Positions 17,042 through 24,782 of a DNA stretch of 64,000 nt are shown piece after piece. The stretch is from Anaerolineae bacterium UTCFX2 (lineage in GTDB: Bacteria; Chloroflexota; Anaerolineae; Anaerolineales; UBA4823), in contig MWTA01000020.1 of NCBI GenBank assembly GCA_002050125.1, forward strand, positions 1 through 64,000, in the 5' to 3' direction. The translations under genes were made by a program, and so were the position numbers. The notes beneath the pieces are model-generated. The model was given only the letters and a program-made list of their open reading frames with translations, ran no database searches and was not told the origin of the DNA. Position 1 is the stretch's first letter; each line of letters opens with the position of its first letter.

Positions 17042-18313
17042 TCAGATGCAAATGCGCCCATAAAGACCCTCGGGGCGCGCCTGCGAAAGCTCAACCGGCG
17101 TGATCTGATTCCACAGGCTTTGTGGGGCGTGGGCGCGCACGCGCAGATAGTTGCCGGTCAGTCCGCTCATCTCCCAGCCCTGGGAGTCATAAGCCGTGGC
17201 GCCTTCCCACAGCACCGGCAGCGTCTGTCCAAGGAAGCAGTCCTGGTACGAAGCGGTGGACGCGGTGAAAACGGCGCGCATGCGCGCGTTGCGCGTTTTG
17301 CGTTCTGCCAGGGGAACCTGTTCCGGCATGCGCGCCGCGGCAGTGCCCGGGCGGGCGGAATAGGTGAACACATGCCCGCCGGAGAAGCCCATCTGGCGCA
17401 CAAAGTCCAGGCTCCGCTCGAATTCCAGCTTTGTCTCCCCGGGGAAGCCGACGATTACGTCGGTGGTGACCGCCATTTCCGGAACCTGGCTGCGCACCGC
17501 GGACACTAGGTTGGCAAATTCCCCGGGGGTGGTCTTGCGCGCCATCCGCCGCAGCGTCTCGGCGCAGCCAGACTGGAGCGGCAGGTGCAGGTGCGGGCAG
17601 AGGCGCGGGTTTTGCCAGAGCTCAAAGAACGTTTCATCCAGGTTCCACGGCTCAAGCGATGACAATCTCAGGCGCGGGATGTCGGTTTCATCCAGCACGG
17701 CGCGCACCAGGTCTTTGAGATGCAGCCGGGGCGAAAAGTCTTTGCCCCACGAGCCCAGGTGCACGCCGGTCAGCACAATCTCCTGCACCCCCTCGGAGAG
17801 GCGAATATCGTTCAAAACCTCAGGGATCGGGCGGCTGCGCCCGGGACCCCGCGCGAGGGTGGTGATGCAAAAAGTGCAGCGATTGTTGCAGCCGTCCTGG
17901 GCTTTGATAAAGAGGCGCGTGCGCAGGCGCAGCCCCGGAATTGGCTGGCGTTCGAGCGGCTCTAGCTCGAATTCAGGTTGAGGCGTTTGCAGCAAATCCG
18001 TAACGAGTTGATCTTTGCGCGGATTTTCAACCACCTGACGCACGTTCGGGAGGGCGGCAGCTTCGGCGGGCTTGAGCGTAGCCCAGCAGCCCGTGGCGAT
18101 GATCTGATCTACCCCCGCCCGCTCGATCTGGCGGATCTTCTGGCGCGAATCTGAGACCGCCGCCGAGGTGACCGCGCAGGTGTTCACAACCGCCAGGTCG
18201 GCTTCATTTGGCGCGGCGACCAGTGTGTGCCCGGCGGCGCGGAACTGGCGGGCGTAGGCTTCGATTTCCGCCTGGTTCAGGCGGCACCCAATCGTGTCCA
18301 GATAAATCTTCAT
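17042..18313 (-). CDS. mtaB: tRNA t6A37 methylthiotransferase MtaB (radical SAM)
   Basis: 423 residues from the ATG at 18313. The open frame continues 52 codons upstream, but that part is basic, unlike the family, and lies over the preceding gene. An N-terminal UPF0004 domain has its three cluster cysteines (IGCRLNQAE, NTCAVT, ATGCWA). The radical SAM motif is CNNRCTFC near residue 145, followed by the EIVLTGVHLGSWG segment characteristic of MtaB/YqeV rather than MiaB. A TRAM-like end is present. It adds a methylthio group to t6A37 in tRNAs reading ANN codons. The start overlaps the stop of the lipoprotein gene (ATGA), so the two are translationally coupled. Confidence 0.9.
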   Translation of the reverse strand: MKIYLDTIGCRLNQAEIEAYARQFRAAGHTLVAAPNEADLAVVNTCAVTSAAVSDSRQKIRQIERAGVDQIIATGCWATLKPAEAAALPNVRQVVENPRKDQLVTDLLQTPQPEFELEPLERQPIPGLRLRTRLFIKAQDGCNNRCTFCITTLARGPGRSRPIPEVLNDIRLSEGVQEIVLTGVHLGSWGKDFSPRLHLKDLVRAVLDETDIPRLRLSSLEPWNLDETFFELWQNPRLCPHLHLPLQSGCAETLRRMARKTTPGEFANLVSAVRSQVPEMAVTTDVIVGFPGETKLEFERSLDFVRQMGFSGGHVFTYSARPGTAAARMPEQVPLAERKTRNARMRAVFTASTASYQDCFLGQTLPVLWEGATAYDSQGWEMSGLTGNYLRVRAHAPQSLWNQITPVELSQARPEGLYGRICI

Positions 18314-18960
18314 GGCGCGTAAACGATAAAATTGTCGAAACGGATATCCGTCCCGGCGGTTTGATACGTTCCGGCGATCAAGCCCACGTCTCCGCGGGGG
18401 AATTCGGCGTCGCGCACTTCGGTGAGCTTTTCGCCGTTGACGTACAGTGTGAGCGTATCGCCAATGCAATCCGCCCGCAGGTGGTTCAACGCTGCGCCTT
18501 TGAGGATTGCGCTGGAAGGCTGCAACGCATCGTGCTCGATGAGGGTGTAATCCTGACCGCGGATCTTGCCAATGCCGTAATACCCATCGCTGCTTACGAT
18601 GAAGGTGTAGAAGCTGTCCGGACGAACCGCCCGGCAGATGATTCCAAAACGGTTGTCGCGTTCACCGCCAACTTTGAGAGCGTCAACCTCGATGCGTACG
18701 TCCTGAAAATCCTTGCCGGGCATGCTCCAGATATCCAGATTGGGCTCGTTGACAAAGATGCGGTACACGCCGTCAGCGTAATCCGTTTCGCCCTGGATGG
18801 TTGTGACCCGGCTCCAGCCGCTGCCGGTGTCGGAGAAGTCGTCCTGGAACAGCATGGCGCCTGGTCCTTGAGGTGAGGGACTAAAGAGCGTCTGACAGGC
18901 AATCGACGAGAGCAGCAGCCCCAACAGGGGCAGGATAAAATGCAGGCGGAACGATTTCAT
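18310..18960 (-). CDS. Lipoprotein with LamG/DUF1080-like beta-sandwich
   Basis: 216 residues. The start is MKSFRLHFILPLLGLLLSSIAC, a signal with lipobox SIAC, so the mature protein is lipid-anchored outside the cell. The mature part begins FQDDFSDTGSGW and shows the strand pattern of concanavalin-type sandwich domains (DUF1080 or 3-keto-disaccharide hydrolase-like), ending in RFDNFIVYAP. Such domains often bind or cleave glycans, but no catalytic residues can be assigned. I rejected a longer start at 19023. An extended -10 (TGCTACAAT) lies upstream and the stop overlaps the start of mtaB. Confidence 0.75.
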   Translation of the reverse strand: MKSFRLHFILPLLGLLLSSIACQTLFSPSPQGPGAMLFQDDFSDTGSGWSRVTTIQGETDYADGVYRIFVNEPNLDIWSMPGKDFQDVRIEVDALKVGGERDNRFGIICRAVRPDSFYTFIVSSDGYYGIGKIRGQDYTLIEHDALQPSSAILKGAALNHLRADCIGDTLTLYVNGEKLTEVRDAEFPRGDVGLIAGTYQTAGTDIRFDNFIVYAP

Positions 18961-18994
18961 TAAGGTCAGGTCCTGGCAGGGGTTCAGCGGGCTA

Positions 18995-19003
18995 ATTGTA
19001 GCA
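18995..19003 (-). promoter_or_regulatory. Extended -10 promoter of the lipoprotein-mtaB unit
   Basis: TGC followed by TACAAT on the minus strand (19003 down to 18995). The same nonamer TGCTACAAT precedes the MEMO-like gene at 30273. The start would be near 18988, about 28 nt before the lipoprotein start. Confidence 0.5.
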
Positions 19004-19042
19004 CACCTTAGGGCGGGCAGCATCGCGGTCGGGGAGCGCCTG

Positions 19043-20566
19043 TCAGGGCGCCCCGTTCTCCAATAAACGCCGAGCCTGGCTGCCGCTCGGGCCGGCGGGG
19101 TCGAGCGCCTGGGCTGCCTGGAGGTGATCTAACGCGGCGGTCGGATCTTGTTGCAGCAGATAGAGCAAGCCCAGGTGGAGATGAGCGGGGGCGGAGCGCG
19201 GGTCGATCTGCAGCGCGCGGACCAGAAATTTCTGAGCGCCGGCAAGGTCGCCCAGGTAGATCAGCGTCCGTCCCATCAGGTCAAGGTTGAGCGGATCCTG
19301 CGGGTGATCGATGAGTAGTTGGCGGCTGATTGGCAGGGCGGTCTGTTCGACCCGGTAGTTGTAGTCCAGCGCAAAGAGAACGATCTGGCGCAGATATGCC
19401 GGGTCATAAGGGGCGAGCCGGGCTGCCTGCTGGTAGCTTGCAAACGCCGCGTCAAAGTCGCCGGCTTCCGCCTGGATGGAGGCTACATGAGCCTGCAGCA
19501 CCGGGTTGGCTGGGTCGAATTCGCTGGCGCGCTGAGCGGCTTCGAGCGCGCGCTCGGGCTCCGAGCGGCGCTGCCAGTAGAGCGAGACAAACGTCCAAGC
19601 GGATAACGAGCGCGGGTTTAATTCCAGGGCGGTTTGAAGCTCAAAAAGCCCGTCCGAGGCGGGAGCGCCGGCAGCCTGGCTTGTCTCGCCGTGGGTTTGC
19701 AGGTGCTGGCGCGCCTCGCCCAGATAAGCCCAGGCTTCGGCGTAATTTGGCTGATGCAGGATCGACTGGCGAAAAGCTTCGGCTGCCAGCCCCCAATGCC
19801 CCAGCGTTGCCAGCACCCGCCCTGAGGCGAGCAGGGTGTAAGCCGCCGAACTGCCGATGCGCGCGCCCAGGATCGCGCGCTGCAGAACCTCTGTTTGCCC
19901 GACGAACTGCGGGTCGAGGTCAGCCGCCTGGGCGAGGTGTGGGAGAGCCGCTTCGGGATCGTAAGCTGCCAGGAGCAAACCAAGCTCGAAATGCGCCTGC
20001 GCGTCCCCTGGGTGTTGAGCCAGGAGCGTTTCCCAGGTCTGGCGGGCGGCGGGGTAATCGGCTTGCGCGAGGTGCAGGCTGGCGAGGGCGCGGGCGGTAT
20101 CCGCCGAGAGACCGCTGCGGCGCGCAATCGTTTCCCACACTTCGAGGGCGCGGGCAGCCTCCCCAGCCTGTAAATAAGCGTCAGCCAACAGGATAAGCGC
20201 GGAGTTGTCAGCCGGGGTTTGCAGCTCCAGGCTGAAGCGGTTGGAATTTGCGAGGGCGCTTTCCAGGTAGCTGATTGCCAGAGCGGGCTGACCGGCTTGG
20301 AGCGCCTGGCGGGCGGCTTCTTCCCACAATTCGGCTCTGAGCGGGAAGCAAACCGCGGCTGCCTCGGCAGCGTCCACCGGCGGAGACGTCGCGCCAGTTT
20401 GCCCGGTCAATGCGACCCAGCAATCCCGCGGGAGAGCGCCGGGCAGCCGCGCTGAGGGCAGCGCAGCAAGCAGCAACAGCAGCACCAGCAGCAGGTTGGG
20501 AGTTAAAAGACCGCGGTGTGAGGGTCTGTCCACTCCTTTGATTATATCGAGTTTGGCGCTGCTCAA
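19043..20566 (-). CDS. Membrane-anchored TPR-repeat protein
   Basis: 507 residues. One N-terminal membrane helix (LLTPNLLLVLLLLLAALPSA, about 20-40) is followed by a run of about ten tetratricopeptide repeats, for example ARALEVWETIARRSGLSADTAR, AHFELGLLLAAYDPEAALPHL, and AHLHLGLLYLLQQDPTAALDHLQAAQ at the end. There is no enzymatic domain. TPR arrays of this type act as scaffolds for complex assembly at the membrane. The partner is unknown. It is divergent from the acyl-CoA dehydrogenase operon across a 102-base gap. Confidence 0.85.
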   Translation of the reverse strand: MSSAKLDIIKGVDRPSHRGLLTPNLLLVLLLLLAALPSARLPGALPRDCWVALTGQTGATSPPVDAAEAAAVCFPLRAELWEEAARQALQAGQPALAISYLESALANSNRFSLELQTPADNSALILLADAYLQAGEAARALEVWETIARRSGLSADTARALASLHLAQADYPAARQTWETLLAQHPGDAQAHFELGLLLAAYDPEAALPHLAQAADLDPQFVGQTEVLQRAILGARIGSSAAYTLLASGRVLATLGHWGLAAEAFRQSILHQPNYAEAWAYLGEARQHLQTHGETSQAAGAPASDGLFELQTALELNPRSLSAWTFVSLYWQRRSEPERALEAAQRASEFDPANPVLQAHVASIQAEAGDFDAAFASYQQAARLAPYDPAYLRQIVLFALDYNYRVEQTALPISRQLLIDHPQDPLNLDLMGRTLIYLGDLAGAQKFLVRALQIDPRSAPAHLHLGLLYLLQQDPTAALDHLQAAQALDPAGPSGSQARRLLENGAP

Positions 20567-20608
20567 CGCGCGGAGATGGCGGGCTGAGGGGGGTTAAGCC
20601 CCGGTCAT

Positions 20609-20638
20609 TTGACATCCGGCGGGTTCTAAAAGTACAAT
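20609..20638 (+). promoter_or_regulatory. Promoter of the acyl-CoA dehydrogenase-etfBA operon
   Basis: TTGACA at 20609-20614 and TACAAT at 20633-20638 with an 18-base spacer. The start would be near 20645, giving a leader of about 24 nt before GTG 20669. Confidence 0.65.
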
Positions 20639-20668
20639 TTCCCCATCATCAGATCGAGCGAGGTCAAC

Positions 20669-21883
20669 GTGGATTTTAAATTAACGGAAGAACAGCAAAT
20701 GGCGCAGCAGATGGTGCGCGAATTCGCTCAAAGGGAGGTCGCCCCAGTGATTAAGGAGAGCGACCGCCAGGGAGGCATGGCTGCATTTGTGCTGCCGCGG
20801 ATGGCGGAACTGGGCATCCTGGGCATCTGTCTGCCGCTGCGTTATGGCGGGCAGGGGATGGATTATATCTCGCTCGGGTTGGCATGCGAGGAACTCGAGG
20901 CGGTCGATTCGACGCTGCGGGTGGTGCTGTCGGTTCACATCGGGCTGAACAGCCTGGGGTTGCTCCAATGGGCGAATGAGGAACAAAAGCAGCGCCTGCT
21001 CAAACCGCAGGCGCGCGGCGAAAAGATCGCCTGTTTTGGGTTGACCGAGTCCGGCGCCGGGTCGGACGTGGCTGCGATCCAGTCCAGCGCGCGCTGCCAG
21101 GGGGATGAATACATCTTGAACGGCGAAAAGATGTGGATCTCGTTGGCGACCAAAGCGCACCACTGTTTATGGATCGCGCGGACCGACCCCAGCGCGGCGG
21201 ACCCGCACGAAGGGCTCTCGGCGTTCCTGGTGGATCTGGAGCAGAAGGGGGTCACGCGGGGCGATCTGCACGGAAAACTGGGGATGCGCGCCGGCTCGAC
21301 TGGCTGGATTGCTCTCCAGGATGTGACCGTACCGCTCCAAAACCGCATCGGCGAGGAGGGGGAGGGCTTCAAGATCGCGATGGCGTGTCTGGATAACGGG
21401 CGGTACACCGTGGCTGCCGGAGCAACCGGGTTGATCCGGGCTTGCCTGGAAGCTAGCACGACCTATGCAAAAAGCCGGCGTGCGTTTGGGCGCGAGATCA
21501 GCTGGTTTCAGCTGGTTCAGCAGAAGATCGCGAATATGGTACAATTTTATGACGCGGCGCGTCTTTTATATCTGCGAGCCGGGTGGCTGAAAAACCAGGG
21601 TGTGCGCAACACACGCGAGACCTCGCTCGCGAAATGGTTTGCTACCGACGCCTCGTTTCAAGCGGCGGCTGAGGCAGTCCAGATCCACGGCGCCTATGGG
21701 TACAGCGACGAATACGACGTCGAACGCTACCTGCGGAACGCCAAAGGCGGGGTGATCTATGAAGGGACGAGCGAAATTCATCAGCTCATGCAGGCTGGAT
21801 ATGCGCTGGGCTACCGCGTGGATGCCCCGCTGCGCTGCGAACTGCCGCCTTATGACTCTGAATTTTGGCAGGCTGAAATCTAA
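20669..21883 (+). CDS. Acyl-CoA dehydrogenase
   Basis: 404 residues with the whole family layout: N-terminal helical domain (MDFKLTEEQQMAQQMVREFAQREVAP), the FAD-contact strand CFGLTESGAGSDVAA near 119, the beta domain, and a C-terminal helical domain. The catalytic base is probably Glu 365 in YEGTSEIHQ. It oxidises an acyl-CoA to the enoyl-CoA and passes electrons to the ETF encoded next. Short- or branched-chain substrates are likely from the overall resemblance, but chain length cannot be fixed. The start is GTG with GAGGT five bases ahead. The operon order acd-etfB-etfA makes a complete electron-bifurcation-free beta-oxidation entry module. Confidence 0.92.
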   Translation: MDFKLTEEQQMAQQMVREFAQREVAPVIKESDRQGGMAAFVLPRMAELGILGICLPLRYGGQGMDYISLGLACEELEAVDSTLRVVLSVHIGLNSLGLLQWANEEQKQRLLKPQARGEKIACFGLTESGAGSDVAAIQSSARCQGDEYILNGEKMWISLATKAHHCLWIARTDPSAADPHEGLSAFLVDLEQKGVTRGDLHGKLGMRAGSTGWIALQDVTVPLQNRIGEEGEGFKIAMACLDNGRYTVAAGATGLIRACLEASTTYAKSRRAFGREISWFQLVQQKIANMVQFYDAARLLYLRAGWLKNQGVRNTRETSLAKWFATDASFQAAAEAVQIHGAYGYSDEYDVERYLRNAKGGVIYEGTSEIHQLMQAGYALGYRVDAPLRCELPPYDSEFWQAEI

Positions 21884-21915
21884 CGACCCACTATTCCACA
21901 CAAAAGGAGGTCAAC

Positions 21916-22686
21916 TTGAATATCGCAGTTTGTGTCAAACAGGTGCCCGATAGCGCTGCCAAAGTTGTGGCGGAGGATGACCGGGTGTCCTGGGGGGATG
22001 CGCCTCTAGTGCTGAACCCCTGGGATGAATATGCCGTGGAAGCTGCGCTCCAGCTTCAAGAAGCGGCTGGGGGCGAGGTGACGGCAGTGAGCGTGGGCGG
22101 CGAGAGCGCCAAAGAAGCGCTCAAAACCGCGCTGGCGATGGGATGCACGCAAGCGATATTGGTTTCAGACCCGGCTTTGGCAGCGGCGGACAGCCAGGCA
22201 ATTGCGCATGTGTTGTGCGCTGCCATCCAGAAGATCGGCGGCGTCGAAGCTGCTTGCTTTGGGCGTCAGGCAATCGACGGTGATATGGGCGTCACCGGCG
22301 CCCAGACCGCTCACCTGCTGGGTTGGCTCATGCTTGGGTTGGTCTCAAAGATCGAGTTCAAGGACGGCAAATTACAGGTGGAGCGAAGCTTCGAGGAAGG
22401 CATCCAGATCGCCGAGTGCCCGCTTCCCGCGGCGTTGAGCGTGTCGAAGGACATTGGCGAGCCGCGCTATCCGTCTTTTATGGGGATCCGCAAGGCGGCG
22501 CGGGCAGAGATCCCCACCTGGGACCTGGCTGCGCTGGGAATCGAGGCGCCAGCTTCGGTCGTGCGCTGGCCCCGGATTTCTAACCCACCGGTGCGCGAAA
22601 TCAAGACGGAGATGATCGAAGGCGGCAGCCCACAGGAGATCGCGGAAAAGTTGGTCGAAAGGATCCTCGAGGAGAAGGTGCTGTGA
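21916..22686 (+). CDS. etfB: Electron transfer flavoprotein beta subunit
   Basis: 256 residues. The start is TTG, supported by an AAAGGAGGTC ribosome site seven bases upstream. The family pattern is clear: NIAVCVKQVPDS at the N-terminus, LNPWDEYAVEAALQL, VSVGGESAKEALKTALAMG, the signature FGRQAIDGDMGVTGAQTAHLLGW (about 116-138), and ERSFEEGIQIAECPLPAALSVSKDIGEPRYPSFMGIRKA. Together with EtfA it binds FAD and AMP and carries electrons from the dehydrogenase to the quinone pool. Its stop shares one base with the ATG of etfA. Confidence 0.95.
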   Translation: MNIAVCVKQVPDSAAKVVAEDDRVSWGDAPLVLNPWDEYAVEAALQLQEAAGGEVTAVSVGGESAKEALKTALAMGCTQAILVSDPALAAADSQAIAHVLCAAIQKIGGVEAACFGRQAIDGDMGVTGAQTAHLLGWLMLGLVSKIEFKDGKLQVERSFEEGIQIAECPLPAALSVSKDIGEPRYPSFMGIRKAARAEIPTWDLAALGIEAPASVVRWPRISNPPVREIKTEMIEGGSPQEIAEKLVERILEEKVL

Positions 22687-23729
22687 TGAACGGGAAGATC
22701 CTGGTTTACATTGATCAATTCAAAGGCGAAGCGCTCCCGGTCTCCTGGGAGGCGCTTGGCGCGGCGGGCATGCTTGGCGCACCCGCCGGCGGGTCGGTCT
22801 CCGTCCTGGTCTTGGGTGCGGAATCGCGGCGCGTCGCCGAGCAGGCGTTCCAGTTTGGAATCCAGCAGGCTTATTACTGCGATGATGCGACCCTGGACGA
22901 CTACCGGCCCGACCCTTACGCAGCGGTTGTGACTGCCGCGGCGCGCGCAGGGGCGTATGATGTCCTGCTATTCCCAACGACGGTGCGCGGGCGCGAGCAA
23001 GCCGCCCTCAGCGCGGTGGAATTGGGCGGCGGAGTGATGCCGGACGTCACCGCATTGGAGGTCAGCGATGGCAGGCTGGTCGCCACCCGCCCAGTTTACG
23101 CGGGCAAGCTGCTGGCTGAGGTCGTGTGCGATGCCGCTCCGGTCGTAATCACGACCCGCGTGCGCGCCTTCAAGAAACCCTCCGCCGACCCAGCGCTAAA
23201 GGGAGAACCCGTGCGGGTGGAAGCCGCCGTGCCAGAGGGGGATATCCGCATCAAAGTGACCGGTTACAGGCAAGCTGAGGCTGGCGTCAGTCTGACCGAC
23301 GCGAACGTGGTCGTTGCGGGCGGGCGCGGGGTTGCGAACAACCCGGCGCTTTCACCGCCCGCCGGGTTGGATGAGAAAGCGGCGGAAATCTGGCGCGGCG
23401 AACAGGGCTTCAAACTGATTGATGAATTAGCTGCGGTGCTGGGTGCGGCGGTGGGCGCCAGCCGGGCTGCGGTTGACGCCGGATACATCCCCTACGAGCA
23501 CCAGGTCGGACAGACCGGGAAGATCGTCTCGCCCGACCTGTACATCGCCCTGGGCATTTCGGGAGCGATCCAGCACCAGGCGGGCATGCGTTCGAGCAAG
23601 GTCATTGTGGCGATCAACAAAGACCCGGATGCGCCGATTTTTAAACTGGCGCGCTTTGGGGTGGTGGGCGATATTTATCAGATCGTGCCGCCGCTCACGG
23701 AAGAGTTTCGCAAACGGCTGGAGAAGTAA
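22686..23729 (+). CDS. etfA: Electron transfer flavoprotein alpha subunit
   Basis: 347 residues from ATG 22686, which overlaps the TGA of etfB by one base. A GTG three bases earlier would also read. The C-terminal FAD domain is complete: [12 protein letters not shown] (about 210-221), [44 protein letters not shown] (about 260-303) and [14 protein letters not shown]. The long acidic EtfX-like or FixB-type bifurcating signatures are not evident. It forms a heterodimer with EtfB. An intrinsic terminator follows 23 bases after the stop. Confidence 0.95.
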   Translation: MNGKILVYIDQFKGEALPVSWEALGAAGMLGAPAGGSVSVLVLGAESRRVAEQAFQFGIQQAYYCDDATLDDYRPDPYAAVVTAAARAGAYDVLLFPTTVRGREQAALSAVELGGGVMPDVTALEVSDGRLVATRPVYAGKLLAEVVCDAAPVVITTRVRAFKKPSADPALKGEPVRVEAAVPEGDIRIKVTGYRQAEAGVSLTDANVVVAGGRGVANNPALSPPAGLDEKAAEIWRGEQGFKLIDELAAVLGAAVGASRAAVDAGYIPYEHQVGQTGKIVSPDLYIALGISGAIQHQAGMRSSKVIVAINKDPDAPIFKLARFGVVGDIYQIVPPLTEEFRKRLEK

Positions 23730-23752
23730 ACCAACTCGCCCGATCCAGTCTC

Positions 23753-23795
23753 GAAGCCGGAGGCAAACCCGCCCCCGGCTTCATTTGTTATTTGT
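23753..23795 (+). terminator. Intrinsic terminator of the etf operon
   Basis: GAAGCCGG (23753-23760) pairs with CCGGCTTC (23775-23782), followed by the T-rich ATTTGTTATTTGT. Confidence 0.75.
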
Positions 23796-23881
23796 AATGT
23801 TTTTAGGGTTATTTGTTAGGACGAATCATGTGCAAATCAATCATACAGTGGGGTTATTTTCTATAAGTGAATTCGTGACAT

Positions 23882-23910
23882 TTGCCACTTGGAGGTTAAA
23901 TCCTTATACG
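23882..23910 (+). promoter_or_regulatory. Promoter of the cNMP-domain/nfu unit
   Basis: TTGCCA at 23882-23887 and TATACG at 23905-23910 with a 17-base spacer. The start would be near 23917, about 25 nt before ATG 23942. Confidence 0.5.
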
Positions 23911-23941
23911 GTAAATTCTAGTTATCTTGCCAGGATTTATC

Positions 23942-24430
23942 ATGATTGACGCATTGACCGAGCGATTATCGCTATTTCAAGGTTTTAGCGCCGGGCAGCT
24001 TGAGATGCTGCGCCCGCTCTTTACGCTATACTGTGAACCAACCGGCGCGGTTCTTTTCGAGCAAGGCGATCCGGTGGATTATTTGTACGTTGTGGCTGAC
24101 GGCGAAGTGGCGATCCACTACAAACCGGATGACGGACCATCGTTGGTGATTGCGCGGGTGCGCGCCGAAGGGGTGATCGGCTGGTCGGCGGCTATTGGCA
24201 ATCCGAACTACACTTCATCGGCGGTCTGCGCCAGCGATTGCAAAGTTTTACGGCTGCACAGCGCGGCGTTGAGGCAGCTCTACGAGCAGGATCCTGAAAC
24301 GGGGACGATGTTGCTGGAGCGGCTTGCGGCGTTGATTGAAGCGCGTTTGCGCAGCAACCACCCGCAGTTGATGGCGTTGCTGGAGCAGAGGCTGACGCTC
24401 AAACTTGATCAGTCGGTCGAAGCCGAGTAA
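23942..24430 (+). CDS. Stand-alone cyclic-nucleotide-binding domain protein
   Basis: 162 residues from ATG 23942, chosen because CCAGGA lies eight bases ahead. A TTG at 23927 is also in frame. The sequence is a single cNMP-binding beta roll: LFQGFSAGQLEMLRPLF, GAVLFEQGDPVDYLYVVADGEVAIHY, GVIGWSAAIGNPNYTSSAVCASDCKVLRL. There is no C-terminal helix-turn-helix of CRP type. The C-terminal 40 residues form one helix that could dimerise. The arginine that contacts the cAMP phosphate in CRP is not obvious, so the ligand may differ. It probably acts as a sensor for a protein partner. A NifU-type gene follows after 39 bases. Confidence 0.75.
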   Translation: MIDALTERLSLFQGFSAGQLEMLRPLFTLYCEPTGAVLFEQGDPVDYLYVVADGEVAIHYKPDDGPSLVIARVRAEGVIGWSAAIGNPNYTSSAVCASDCKVLRLHSAALRQLYEQDPETGTMLLERLAALIEARLRSNHPQLMALLEQRLTLKLDQSVEAE

Positions 24431-24469
24431 AATAGGCTTATCCATCGTGGATGAGATCGCGAGGCTGAG

Positions 24470-24715
24470 ATGAGTGAACCGGAGATGAATCATACGAAAG
24501 AAGAGCTGGTGCGGGCATTGTTAGAGCGGGTCAATGCCTATATCGAGCAATACCATGGCGGCTCGGTGGAGATGGTCAGCCTGGAGGGGCATGTGCTCAA
24601 AGTGCGGCTGGGCGGCGCCTGCCAGGGATGCCCGCTTTCGCCAACCACGCTTCATGGCTGGGTAGCCGGGACGGTGCGCCAATTCTTCCCGGACCTCGAA
24701 GTAACCGAAGCATAG
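24470..24715 (+). CDS. NifU-type iron-sulfur scaffold domain protein
   Basis: 81 residues, a single Nfu domain. The cluster-binding CxxC pair is CQGC at residues 51-54, in the usual GGACQGCP setting after the strand GHVLKVRLGG. Nfu proteins bind a [4Fe-4S] cluster between two subunits and hand it to target enzymes such as radical SAM proteins. Several potential clients are in this window: MoaA, MtaB, lysine aminomutase and the Fe-S type TrpRS. It is translated from the same transcript as the cNMP-domain gene and ends in a strong terminator. Confidence 0.9.
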   Translation: MSEPEMNHTKEELVRALLERVNAYIEQYHGGSVEMVSLEGHVLKVRLGGACQGCPLSPTTLHGWVAGTVRQFFPDLEVTEA

Positions 24716-24747
24716 CTGTAAATACGACCAATCAACTTAATGAGCCA

Positions 24748-24777
24748 GGGCATCTCGGATGGACGAGATGCCCTTTT
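24748..24777 (+). terminator. Intrinsic terminator after the NifU-type gene
   Basis: GGGCATCTCG (24748-24757) and CGAGATGCCC (24764-24773) form a perfect 10-bp stem with a 6-base loop, followed by TTTT. Confidence 0.9.
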
Positions 24778-24782
24778 AATCT

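Noticed and set aside
18314-18469. Extension of mtaB upstream of ATG 18313
   Set aside because: It is a basic, arginine-rich sequence lying over the lipoprotein gene; family proteins start at MKIYLDTIGC.
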